The notes under the pieces were generated by a model. That model searched no databases and was not told the origin of the DNA. It saw nothing but the letters and a program-made list of their open reading frames with translations. The position numbers were made by a program, and so were the translations under genes. This document shows, piece by piece, positions 1 through 12,455 of a stretch of 64,000 nucleotides of DNA (positions within the stretch are counted from its first letter, which is position 1; each line of letters opens with the position of its first letter). The stretch comes from Dallia pectoralis (lineage: Eukaryota; Chordata; Actinopteri; Esociformes; Umbridae), in contig CM055740.1 in the NCBI GenBank assembly GCA_029465975.1, positions 6,749,733 through 6,813,732 of the forward strand, in the 5' to 3' direction.

Positions 1-17
1 TGATTAACTCGTGTTAC

Positions 18-988
18 CAGTAAACAAGGTTCAGATACGGAATCTGTTGATCCAGCTGCTCTTTAAGATGCTTTTTGATTGCCGGGCCTCTAAGCACGCC
101 CCCTGTAGGAATACTGAGGATGTGCCTGCAACAGAAAGTGACTTTATTTCACAGGATTTTACACGTCCTTACGCCACTCTTAGAAATAAAAGTTTAAGGA
201 TTATTTGAAACATTCAGGGGATTATAAACTAGGACGTCAGCGTCTGCCAACACTGTGAAAACGTGGACGTGTTACCCAGAAGACCTACCGTAAAACGTCG
301 ACCGGCTGCTGGTCACTGCTGTCATCGTCACAGAAGGACAAGACAAACGTGCGGAACAGAGGAGTGATGCACCTGGACTTCTCCTGTACAGACACACACA
401 CAGTATAATATATACGCCTGCTTGGTCACCAAGCTATAAAAAATTTGTACAAAAAACGGTTTCACAGAGAGAAATAAAGAAAACAAATGTCAGAAACGGT
501 TATATTTAATGTTCATCCTTTTGGGCTAGATTTCCGGACCCAGGTTAGGTCGAGACAATAAACGGGTACACACAAACAGGACTTGGCATGGACCCGTGTC
601 AGTGAATCCAGACAGAAGTAGGCATCAATAAGATCCCTGGCAAGAAACACTGACCTGAGCCATGAGGAACTTGCAGGTTTGATAGAAGACCTCAGCATTG
701 TTTGGGCATAGTGACAGGGCCCGCAGCCAGACCCCCACAGCCTGTTCGCTGTCCCCTTTGCCCACATACAGGCCTGATAGGGCGTCCAACAGGGCACAAG
801 ACTGTGGGCACACCGCTAACAGGGACACACACAGCTCCACACCTACATCATACCTGTGAAGGACAGATGCACACATGTTAGAGACACGCACACACACACA
901 GTTTAACACACACAGGTTAGGGAGAGCTGTAGACCCACACACCCACACACGTTAAGGAGAGCTGTAGAGATACACACACACGTTAGAG

Positions 989-1020
<32 letters not shown>

Positions 1021-1077
1021 GTTAAGGAGAACTGTAGACCCATGCAGACACACATGTTATGGAGAGCTGTAGAGACT

Positions 1078-1120
<43 letters not shown>

Positions 1121-4100
1121 GAAAATGATGTAGCTGACCTTCCCAGCAGTGTGTAACAGGTGATGAAGTTCGTGTGCAGTGGCAGACAAGCCAGGGTCCT
1201 TTCAGCGGGGGGCAGATTCTCATCACTGCACCGACACACTGCGTCTGTACGAATTAACAAAATCCTGCTTAACAAAGACCCGAACTCTCTCCGTGAACTA
1301 CATGTGCGCGGTGACACGAGCAACTGATCTACACATCCTGCCAGTCTCACCATCAAACACAGCGATGAGTGCGTCAGCATCCGTGCGGACATCGAGCGGA
1401 GATCTCCAGGGCAGGACGAAGGCCTTGGTGCTGACCACCCGTGACGGATTGGAGTTAGCCGGGTCATACAGACTGGCCGGCAGGCGGTCAAACTCCATCA
1501 GGTGGATGAGGGACAGCCAGGCCAGACAGCGGTCACTCACGGTCAGGTGGTCAGCGATGCACCGCCCACTGACCGACTTCAGGGCATCCTGGAAAAAACA
1601 GGGAACACGGTCAAACGTGCCGGTCGCTACTCGCCGGGGGCAAGGGATTTTCCTGCCCGCGTTGTGTGAAGCGCACGTTCATTTAAAGGGGTAGCAGCGG
1701 TAAGGCCACGCCCCCGGGCACAGTCGACGCCAGCGGGGGAATTCGTGGTTCACCTGGAGGACGACGAGGGCGTTCTGGAGCCGGCCCGTGAAAACACTGA
1801 GCTGGACCCGGTACAGAATCGACTCGAGCAACTGGAAAGACAGACGCTCCGAGACACCCCAACTAGCAGCGCAGTCCAGCAGGTAGTGCAGCAGACGTCC
1901 ACAGACGAAGTCCTTCCCCTCGAACGAGGTCTCCATGTTCAGATACTGGAAGGGGACACAAGGCCGCGCACGTTACTCATTAACCTTCACCAACGACTAC
2001 GGGCTGACAGAAGTCTTCACTTGACCAATAGGATCGCGTGTTCCAAGGGCCAATTTAAAAAGTGCAGTGATCCTCGGCCGTGGTTCTCAACACAGTACGA
2101 AAAAGCACAATGTTTTTCTCGAGAAGAAACCAGCACCTGTGAGCGCGGCACAGCAAGGGGCCGCGGGTAAATAGTTGGGTCGCCATGGTAGCGAAAATGC
2201 CCCTGGGCGGGTGTGATGAGGGGGGGCGGGGCATTAGCACTTACACTCCACCAGACCTGGTAGTCGGGCGCATGCTCCACAGCCATCTCACACATCTCCT
2301 GCACCTCCTCGCGCTCCCCGCGCCGGGAGAACAGAGACAGGTAGTGGCACCAGATCTCCGGGTTGTCCCGGTTGTCTTCCAGGGCCCGGGACAAGGTGTT
2401 CAACGCAGCGTCCAGGCACTCTGCCGACGAGCTACAGGAAGACGGGTTCGGTCACTCTGTGTTTACGCATTATAATACCCAATTACAAATAACACATTTA
2501 CAATATAATAGGGATTTAGTGTTAGCAACCGACAAAAACGCAATTCAGCACGCTTAAAGTAACCAGAAAAGAGAAGGCTGTATACTTTCTCCATTCACCG
2601 TCGTGGATTTGAGTATGACTTGGAGTCAAAGGTATTGCACTGATATTGCCAAGCTTCATCCACTTTCTGAGGCATCTACTCACATTTCTTTCTGGTTGAG
2701 GTATTTGAACGTGAGCTTGATCCAGAGCTGCGCATTACAGGGGCTCTCCAGGACACTGGTCTCCAGATTCGAGATGTCGTCGGTCTCGCTGACAAAGTAG
2801 CGCTTGTCCTCCGGGGCCACACAGACGTCCAGCGCTGCAGACAGGCTGGCCCTGGAACAGCGGTCTGGTAGAGGGGGGACACGGGCACAGGTCCAATGTC
2901 AAATGCCTCGTTCGCAGCAAAACATATCACAATGAATGTCCTTTTCAGGGCAAGTCCTCAGGCAAGTGTGTAGCAAAATCTGGGAGGGCCCGTCTCTCGC
3001 CAGAGAACATATTTTTTGCGGGGTGGCCAAGTATTGACTTATACAATTTGTGAACTCCGTTCTGTAACTTTGTAGCGGGTGAAGCAAACATACACAACAG
3101 GTGCTAGCCCTGGCAACATCCCTTTAAGTTGGCAAATCCTACCATAACAGAGGGCTAACATGTCATTACAGTTTGATCACGGTGAATTATGTTACTCGGA
3201 AACGTGCTCGCGACGTCATGGGTCGTTGTCGGTAAATTAACCCGCCGGCTCACCGTATTTCACCGGACCCGCGTTGACCTCTGTCCTCTCGTCGCCGCTG
3301 TCTTCTCCGGTGTTGGCGTTGCCCTGACGATCAGGCAGAGGCCACCACCGCCGGAGGTCCTTACACGTGGTGAACGGCGGCACTAGAGACGGCAAACGCA
3401 TCATATTTCCCACTCATAAACAGCTCAACACTCTATTCAACCCTTTCAAGGTTGGTAAAAAAATAACGGTATAAAAACTCACCGTGTTTTTTGCTCTCGT
3501 TCACTTTGCTCACAAGTAAGACCGCCTTTTGGTCCATTTCCATACGATCATTGTTGGCCCCAAATAGCTTTTTGATATATTTTTCTGATAATAGGGAACA
3601 CGTGACAGTATTTAGAGGGATCACATCTATTAATCCATCGTGAAATGAGAGTAAAGAGTGAATGTTTCTCATAAGATCTACATAGAATGTAAGCTCATGG
3701 TAATTCTGTTATTTCTGTCGTTCTGTTACCCGTAGCAACACTAATGTCGTCAGTAGAACTGGTTTCGGAGCAGCCAATCAGAGCCAAGTTGTACGACAGG
3801 ATATCCTGGAACAGCTGGTTTCCACTAAAAGTGCAGTTTCTCATGTGTTGCCTAGAAACAAAAAACCAGGAGAAACCAACATCAGATCACACCCGAATAG
3901 AGGGATAAGTGGGGGATTTGTATTGAAACGATCCTGAGTTTAAACTGGCATTTTTGTTAATACACAGATACACAGACAAGTGCGACAGCACACACAGGCA
4001 CACACACGGGCCCACACACACACACACGGGCCCACAGACACCACTTACCACTGGCAGTCATCATCGTTGCAGGTGCCTGTGAGGTCAAAGCGGCAGAAAG

Positions 4101-7100
4101 GCTTTTTGGGTGCTACCGTGTTGCCGTACGAGACAGAACTGAGGGACAACTTCTCCTTGGTCCGAAAGTACGGACTGAACCTGAAAGACGGCAGATTCGG
4201 ATTAACGCAGGATGTGATGTCAACGGCAGGATGTGATGTCAGCGGCAGGATGTGATGTCAGCGGCAGGATGTGATGTCAGCGGCAGGATGTGATGTCAGC
4301 GGCAGGATGTGATGTCAACGGCACTCGCCACTGTTAATGTGAAGTAAGGAGCAAGGCGCCACCAACCTGTAAGACTTGAACACCAGGAGAGGGCTTCGGT
4401 ACGGCCCAAACGGGACCGGTTTGAACTCGGTGCGACCCGACTGGGCAGACACGGTGTCTACATCCACCGCTATTACCTGAACAATAAAGCATCTTGGTTA
4501 CCATTCCTTTCACGGCAATTTCATGGTGTGGCATAAAACGTTAAACAAATACAAACACAAATCACTACAGCGGACATCATAGTTTGAACTCATTTAGCGG
4601 CAGGCTCCAGCAATATCATGCCCTTTGGCAGGTCATTTTAATTATACGGGCCAGAGAACCACAACACCCGACCCAACTCTGTATGTGCCTTAGCCACAGC
4701 CAGCAGGACAATGACTCTAGTTGATCGTTGTCTGTAGGACGATTTATGTACAAAGATCTGGTATTTCAATCTTGGCAGGAAAAAATTATTCCAGACATTC
4801 GCACAGTACGCTACTGCCGGACCTGTTTTCCGTGCAGGTGGGTTCCTGCTCCTGTTTATATAGAACGTTACCTTTCCTGGAGCGGGTTTCTCCACGGTGC
4901 CCCGTAGGTTCACCAGTTCCCCCAGCAGCAGCTCTCCCAGTCGGGCCTGCCGCTGGTCCATCTTCTGCAGGGCCTCCACCTCCAGACCCAGGAACAGCTC
5001 TCCAGGTCCAGGGGCCTTAAGACCGGATGGCTTGGCCACATTGTCCTTAACAAGCCCAGTCCCACCGGGTTCCAGCTTGGGCTTGGTGAAGGAGCCGCTC
5101 TCTTTGAAGGAGCGCCTGCGGACACTCCGAGCGGAGGTGGTGGCCGTGGCGACGAGTTCCTGGTCAACGTCCTCTGTCTCTGTGGTGTCGTCACAACTGA
5201 CCAGGGCCAGTTTGTCCAGGGTGAGGTCGTGGAGAGAGGGCTGCGGGAGGGGGAACGGGCTGGTGGATGGGCTGACGGGCTGACGAGCCCTGGGGAGAGG
5301 GGTGGAGGCGGCCTGTGGCAGAGGGGGTTCAGGGAGGGCTCCTCGGTTGTGGAGGGCCTGCGCCTCCTTCAGTTTCTGGATCTTGAGGGCGTATACCGAC
5401 TCCAGCTGCTGCAGATGCTTCTTCTGGGCCAGGAGGTTGGCGTAGTGTCTCTCTGAGCCGCGTGGGGCGGCGGGAGCTTCCAGACGTAGACACTTTGCTG
5501 GCTGATGAAGACATAGACATTACTGGTTCAATGTTGGCAGTAAGCCAATGATGTGTCAAATTAATTTGACCAATAACACAGACGGTAATCCGACCAGGAA
5601 AACTTGGTAGTGTGGTGCTCAGTGCTCACCGAGAGATGGCTGGCGTCGGCGCGGCGTTTCTGATCCCCTGGCCCTGTGCCAGCGGCTGCCTGGGCTTGGC
5701 CAAGCTCCCTCTCCAGCTTCAGACTGTGGCTCCTCTTCACCTGAACACGGTGCTGAACTCGATTAACCTACGAGGACACACACACATTACTGTTATGACA
5801 ACAGACAAAGACATTACCGAAAATGACTGCAGACACACACATTCTCAAAAATGACAGCAGACAAGAGAAAGTAGGTGTTTGATAAAGAAAATAATGTGTC
5901 CTTGACAACTCGCAAAATAATTCTCCAGTCCAGCCTAAACATTATAAAACAGTCAGCCATCTGACTCTTTGCCCTGAACATGAGCACCCAGAACAAACAC
6001 CACAGCATTGGAGGTTCATTTCACACTTCAGGGTGGTGTTCTGGCTGTGGTCCGTATCCCCTGGGCAGGGGGGGCGTCCCGGCACTGTACACACCTGTTC
6101 CTGGAGCCGGTTGAGGAGCGTCTTGTTGGCGCCGACTATCTTCTCCGAGGCCACGAGTTGTTCTTTAAGCTTCGCCACCTTGGTCTCAGCGGCCTTCAAC
6201 GCCTCCTTCTTCTTCTGAGCTTGTTGCAACAGCTGCCCCAAGATGGCTTCATCCTTTAAAAGCAGATTTCTGTTGGGGCGGAGGGGGAATGAATGTGCGG
6301 TCAGAGGGGGAAAGTAAACAAAGTCCAATTAAAATCCTAATGTGAGAAAACTGCTGAAAGGCCGCGTGGCTCGTTCCGGGACCGTCACGGCCTCACCTGT
6401 GTTTGGCCAGCCTGGCTTCAGTCTCAGACAGAACAAGTACGGCTGCTGCCTTGGCTGCAAAGTCCACATCAGGGTCAGAGCCTGCTGGAGAGGACACCCC
6501 TGGAGAGGACACCCCTGGAGAGGGCACCCCTCGAGGACTGAAGTCCTTCAGAACCTTCTGCTTCTCCCTGCTGCAGTCAGAACCGCGAAAATGTAACGAA
6601 AACGCATAAAAGTTAATGTATAAAAATGAACGTATGAACATTAGATTTAGTCAGGTATCATACTTAAACACCACAATGTGCAATGAGGGTTCAGGAGATT
6701 ATGTCGCGACACACCTAGAACCAACAGGGCAGTCAGAACCGATCCAGAATCACTAAAAGCCTAAAACATGCACACTAACTGACTACCTGGCTATTTCTTC
6801 CTTGAGCAGCCGATACTCAGTCTTCTTAGCTTCAGACAGAGCTTCTGGGGTTCTGACTGGATGGTTCTCCTTTTCAGACCACGAGGACGGTTTGGGTTTC
6901 GCAGACTGCAATTTCAAAGAGACAGAGCATCAAGAGGCGGTCTCATACAGACAAGTCTTCCAAAAATCCAAATTTGACACGAACATTAACGGCACGTTCA
7001 GAGGAGCTCCACGGAGCCCTGTAAAGACGGACCTCTCCGACACACACGTACCTCTGCGATTCTGCGGGCCTCCTTGATCATGAACTCCAGGCCCCCGAAG

Positions 7101-10100
7101 ACAGACTGTGTCTGGGTGGAGCTGCTTGAGGCCTCCCCGTCTGAGTCACTGTCCTCTGAGCCGTTCAGCTGCACCACCACCGCTTTGTGTCGCGGGAGCT
7201 GAACCAATCAAACGGGCCGGTGTTACAGAAATGGTATTGTCTCAGTCTGCTTTAATATATGGTATTATTGACTCAGTCTGCTATAACATATGGTATTATT
7301 GTCTCAGTCTGCTATAATATATGGTATTATTGTCTCAGTCTGCTATAATATATGGTATTATTGACTCAGTCTGCTATAATATATGGTATTATTGACTCAG
7401 TCTGCTATAATATATGGTATTATTGACTCAGTCTGCTATAATATATGGTATTATTGTCTCAGTCTGCTATAATATATGGTATTATTGACTCAGTCTGCTA
7501 TAATATATGGTATTATTGACTCAGTCTGCTATAATATATGGTATTATTGACTCAGTCTGCTATAATATATGGTATTATTGACTCAGTCTGCTATAATATA
7601 TGGTATTATTGACTCAGTCTGCTATAATATATGGTATTATTGTCTCAGTCTGCTATAATATATGGTATTATTGACTCAGTCTGCTATAATATATGGTATT
7701 ATTGACTCAGTCTGCTATAACATATGGTATTATTGTCTCAGTCTGCTATAATATATGGTATTATTGACTCAGTCTGCTATAATATATGGTATTATTGACT
7801 CAGTCTGCTATAATATATGGTATTATTGACTCAGTCTGCTATAATATATGGTATTATTGACTCAGTCTGCTATAATATATGGTATTATTGACTCAGTCTG
7901 CTATAATATATGGTATTATTGACTCAGTCTGCTATAATATATGGTATTATTGACTCAGTCTGCTATAATATATGGTATTATTGACTCAGTCTGCTATAAT
8001 ATATGGTAAGGTAGGCTTGTAGTTTTGGTAGTTAGCTTTGTTCATTTGCTTCAGGCCTCTGAGAAGACCTAGCAGCATTTTATAACAACCAAGAAAATAA
8101 TACCGTTTTATTTCCAAGAATGGTGGTTGATCATTTGAAGTCTCGTAACGCAACAGATGGAAGTGGAGGTTTTAAATAACTTCCTGCAGGTTATTCGTTT
8201 ACTGAGTGACTGCACACACGATGAGACTTGTGTATATCCATTCTGACTACTAGTCATCACCTTTTGTTACCTTATACTAAGGCTGTCTCCTTACCATCAG
8301 CGGAGGCCTGGGGACGTGGTGCCCTCGGCTGAACTTGTTGCTCCGTGGCTGGGGCGCCGTGTTGAGGCTGACCACACTCAGGTTGGTCCTGGGCACGGGC
8401 TGGTTCACATCCCCCAGTGGGGAGGGCGAGGGGGGTTCACTGTCAAGAGCCATGTCCTAAAACGGGAAGGGGGACATCATCTATACCATATTCACCCCTT
8501 GCTCACTGTTCAGAGACAACGGTGTGCGTTTGGAACTGGAGATTATATAACGATTGATTTGCCTATTCGATACAGCAGGTTGACAGTGTTCATAACCAGG
8601 TGACTAACAAAAAAGTGAAGAGAACTTCATCTTCTGCTTAGCGGAATTCCCTTCCGAGAGAACTACTAGGAGCTTCAGAATAAAAACTCATGGCACTGTC
8701 AGGATTTGTACCTCAGGCAGTGAAACCTTCTTGTTAGCCATGGACATGAGACAAGTCTCCCTGAGCAGCATCTCTTCCTCCTCCTCTTCGTCAGCGAACG
8801 GTGGCTTGGGAGGCGGGTCCAGCTCATCTGGAGGGGGAGGCATTGGGGGTAAGGGTGGGGGTGTTGTGGACGGAATGGTGGAGAGGAAACGCGGCTGCCC
8901 TAAATCCTGCACAGGGAAAAAAGGTCTCTGCTTAGTATGTAGTTAAGGAATAAATTGAACAGTCCTTGTTTGAAGTCTAGGCATGTTGGTGGAACATACC
9001 ATTCTGTATTGTTGAGGGGAGTCCACATGGAAAGGCATGGGCATGTGAGTGAAGCATGCTGGGACCTCAAATGGATCATGTACTGGAGAAGATACTGAAG
9101 GAGAAGAACATATTTGTTGCCAATCAAATTAAGAAAAATAAAAAACTGCTAAACATTGCAATAAGAGGCCTTACTTTTAATATAAGGATCAATTCTAGAA
9201 CATTCCAAAGTGCAAGGGTCAATTGTGCAGTGAGTGCGTTGGCAGGTGAGCTGGTTGCTCACCTGGAGAATTGGTCTCACTATCAGTATCCATGGCAACC
9301 TCGTCGTAGTTGTCATACTGGTAGAGATTCCCTGAGGTGTCCAATCCCTGTTTACCAGAAGACTTCCTGGTGTGGTCGCTGTCCCTAGACTGGGGAGAAA
9401 TAAGAGACACATTTCAATTAAACATCGCCTTAAGTGTCTCTCAAGTCGTTCCCCGGAAAAAAGGAACCCTTGGGATCTCCAGTCTCATAACTACGTAGAA
9501 ATTCCTTCTTCCATTTAATGGCTTTAAGAAAGAGATTCCGTAAGCATATAGAAAATCTAAGAAAAGACACTACCTTATGATATTCCGCGAATATACAACA
9601 GAAAGTGCCAAGGAACTTATTAGGCTGAATACACAGCTCCCCACCTTGCTTCGTGTGGTTGGCTGGGGCGGCTTAGACCCGCCTACCAGCTTCATAAAGC
9701 GGTTGTACTGCTCATCCTGATTGGACAGATCTCGGATTTTGCGAATCTCCTCTTCTCTCCGGCGGCGTTCCTCCTCTTCCTGCCTCCGCTGCTCCTCTTG
9801 GTCTCTTTCCTGTTGAAGTTTCCATGTCCTCAGCTGCTGCTTTCGGTACGCCTGCTTGGCAGCTGACCCTGGGGGTGGAGATCTCTTAGCTTTACTATAT
9901 CTGACAGGCAATACTAACATATGTCTATATTTACAAAGAAAAGCATTAATATATCTGACGGAAATCACCCCGACAGGTCCAAAACATCAACGCCTGCACA
10001 AACAAAACTACTGCCTGAGCAGAGATTTGAATTGCAATTTCCTTAACACGGAGTATCATTATAAAGCATGTTCTGTCTTGATATCATACCATATTATGTC

Positions 10101-12455
10101 ATGTTCAAATTTAGTTTACGGATATGAACAAGCAGAAAGGCCTCTACTCACCAGGGCTCACTGTCTTTCTCCCTGGATACCCCTTTACCAGACCTTTGCC
10201 CTTCTCAGCCGGATGCTTAGTCCCAGCCTTCACCTTCTCAGGGGGTTTAATGGTCAGCGCTTTGGCCTTCACCAAGGCCGCAGAGGAGGCAGATCTGGTG
10301 GTGACTCTCCCCCTCTCTGGTGGGTTGGCGGTGGAGCCGACGGAGCCCGAGGTCTTGTCCTGGGAGGGCTTAGCCTTGGTGATCTTCTCTTTGCTCTCCT
10401 TCATCACCTGCTGTTCTTTCTGCTGCCACTTTCGGCTAGCGGACTGCAGGGCCAGGAGACGCAGCTGGAGCTCAGACAGCTCCTCGTCTTCGTGAGACCC
10501 CTTCCCTTTAAGCTGCCAGGAAGGAGGTGTACAAACAGTTGAGTCGCAAACAAATCAAGTTAATATTTGCCTATAAATAATCATATCCATGTTCATCTGA
10601 CAACTGGGCCAATAGAAACCTTGGCTCGACGTCTCTATGATCACAAAACATTCCTTGAAGAAAGCATTCGCACAAAATCCTACCTTGACAGGCGTAACCG
10701 ATGGTAAAGACTCCTCTGATGATTCGCTCGTGTTTTTGTCCGTCCCTACAACGCTTTTCAGTTCTTGGTCATTCGGATCTACTGACTCACTGCTAGAGAT
10801 CACGCAAACGATGTCTGTGTCCTTCGCTTTCTCTTTCTTAACATTGCCTTTTCCTCCTGTTTCTTCCTTAACTAAAAAGGCAAGACAGAATATAACACAC
10901 ACAGCAGCTGATAGAACCACGCATAATTGATGATTTTGTTTTACCATAGCATTTGACACAGCATATCATCATGTAGGGAACTGGCACAATTACACACCTT
11001 GGGGAGTAGCAGGTAGGGAAGCAACAGGCTCAATTTGACATTTTTCACTTTCTTCTCCAGCCTCTGTATCACTGTCCTCCTTCTCTGAACCAGTCTTTTC
11101 GGTTTTAATTTTGAGCGCGTCAATTTCTGCTGGAGTGAGGAGCTTCTGGCGTAGGGGTTTGAGATTGAACGCCTGAAATACCCTTTTCTCCTCAGTCTTC
11201 TCGGAGCCTGACGGATCCTCTGCCAAGGCGTCATTGTAAATACTATTAGTGTCGGGTAATGGTTCGGTTTGTGAAACACTGGAAGTAACCTCTGACCCAT
11301 TCTGAGCGGGCGATTGTTCGTTGGGCTTCAGAACTAGGTTTTCTTCTTTTCTAATACATTCAAGCTCCAGCTGGATCTGCTTGTACTTGCTCAGCAGATC
11401 CTCAAAGCTCTCATCAACACCATTCTCGGTTTTGGCAGCACCAGTGTTGTTCATCATCTGTTTGTTTCGCAACTGGTTCCTCCCGATCGTTAACTTCTCT
11501 GAGGTCAGGGAGTAAAGGAAAGGCACGATTAATGTGTTTGAGGAACCTGGAAAAACTAGACACAGACATCTGACACCTAAAAAAAGGTCCAGCAATATTA
11601 TACTGGTCAACCACACTGGGTATTTCAATGCTATAAATCAATTAGTATTATTGTCTGACTTGATACGCATTTGATTAGAAATGACTTGTGTAATAAGCAA
11701 CACGTATGGATACGTATGACTCAAGAGTAAAATAAAACAAAAACACTAACCGGTTAAAAATCAACTCGATTAATCGATTCATTGTTAAAGCGTGACAGGC
11801 TACCAGAGAATATAGATAATAGTTATTTTCCACCCTGATCGACATTGTTTTACACAACTTAGATTGGGACAGATGTAGACGAATGCCAAAGGATACGTTT
11901 GTTTCTTGCAGGAGATTCCTTCATATTACTGTGATTCTCCCCAGGCCCATAGCGACCTGGGAGAGGCCTACCAAGCTCCCTCCCTCCCCCACTTCCGTCT
12001 CCCCAGCCTCGTCCCCAATCCCCGCGACAGTCGTCTGGTTTCCCACGGTGTCGGAATCGACCCAGAGCCGTGTGGCTCCGCTCCCAGAAGCTGGAGCGTG
12101 GGTTCTGGTCACAGTGAGGCCCGAGAGGGAGAGTCCGATCGGGGCCACTGGGTCCACCTTGCTGTCTGTGGTGGTTCAGGGCGAAGGGATTGTGCGAATG
12201 AGGTCCGCGGTTGAACGGCATTAAAAGTCGAAAATCTGCCGGCTGGCCACTCATGAGGGGTGGTAAAGTTCGTGCTGCTTGTTTCGATTTCCGGGTATTT
12301 CGTGACGAGTTGGGTTTGATAGGACCACTACTAGGCCTCGTTGCCCCCTGCTGCACCAGCAGTTTTTCGTCGGTGTCATCATCGCAAATCTCTCCGTCCT
12401 CAAGCTCCCCTTCTTCTCGCGGACTCGGAGACCGATTGCTTGAATTTGAATCCAT
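18..12455 (-). CDS. zfc3h1: Zinc finger C3H1 domain-containing protein (ZFC3H1), 3' end off the window
   Basis: ZFC3H1 links the MTR4 helicase to poly(A)-binding proteins in the nuclear PAXT pathway that sends polyadenylated RNA to the exosome (family knowledge). I placed 27 exons: 12455-11897, 11500-10998, 10871-10684, 10512-10152, 9862-9645, 9389-9263, 8906-8712, 8456-8295, 7198-7052, 6905-6787, 6570-6397, 6269-6095, 5767-5630, 5501-4872, 4476-4367, 4180-4049, 3851-3730, 3584-3483, 3382-3254, 2864-2684, 2431-2245, 1945-1754, 1588-1351, 1244-1139, 853-655, 383-289 and 125-18. The N-terminus is acidic (EEGELEDGEICDDD). It is followed by a charged coiled-coil region, a proline-rich stretch, and one CCCH finger (C-x7-C-x4-C-x3-H) split between 4049 and 3851. 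HAT/TPR-like helical repeats follow, including NRDNPEIWCHYLSLFSRRG. About 1,865 residues are present. The human protein is near 1,990, so roughly the last 200 residues lie left of base 1. A few acceptors (for example near 6570, 9389 and 9862) have nearby alternatives. Confidence 0.94.
857..1120. repeat. CA-rich variable repeat with (CA)n tracts
   Basis: Copies of a segment containing GTTAAGGAGAGCTGTAGA alternate with (CA)n or (AC)n runs, the longest about 19 dinucleotides at 1082-1119. It lies in a zfc3h1 intron between exons 853-655 and 1244-1139. Cysteine- and valine-rich reading frames here are products of the repeat. Confidence 0.85.
4203..4320. repeat. 19-bp minisatellite in a zfc3h1 intron
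   Basis: About six direct copies of GATGTGATGTCAGCGGCAG, with an A/G change (AACGGC versus AGCGGC) in the outer copies. It sits between the exons at 4180-4049 and 4476-4367, just upstream of the zinc-finger exon. Each unit holds TGATGTCA, one base from the CRE palindrome TGACGTCA. Confidence 0.9.
7229..8007. repeat. 31-bp minisatellite, about 25 copies
   Basis: Near-perfect direct array with a 31-bp unit of the form (TATTATTGACTCAG)(TCTGCTATAATATATGG). It fills most of the zfc3h1 intron between exons 8456-8295 and 7198-7052. By eye, 19 of 25 units carry TGACTCA and 6 carry TGTCTCA; otherwise units differ at only a few sites. The homogeneity suggests recent expansion or gene conversion. Confidence 0.95.

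Noticed and set aside
513..797. zfc3h1 ending near 520 with a short terminal exon
   Set aside because: Two further exons with family similarity and correct phase (383-289 and 125-18) continue the protein to the window edge, so this frame only reads through an intron.
903..1226. Cysteine/valine-rich small protein
   Set aside because: It is the translation of (CA)n repeats in a zfc3h1 intron.
3980..4255. Plus-strand HTRAHTHTHG-type frame
   Set aside because: It is formed by a CA repeat, the antisense of the zinc-finger exon and the 19-bp minisatellite.
4721..5283. Proline/serine-rich plus-strand frames
   Set aside because: They are shadows of the large zfc3h1 exon 5501-4872 read on the opposite strand.
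7229..8007. CRISPR-like array of regularly spaced repeats
   Set aside because: The whole 31-bp unit is repeated without unique spacers, and the setting is a vertebrate intron.
9856..10542. 228-codon plus-strand frame
   Set aside because: It is antisense to zfc3h1 exons and crosses their introns; the minus-strand product is conserved and this one is not recognisable.
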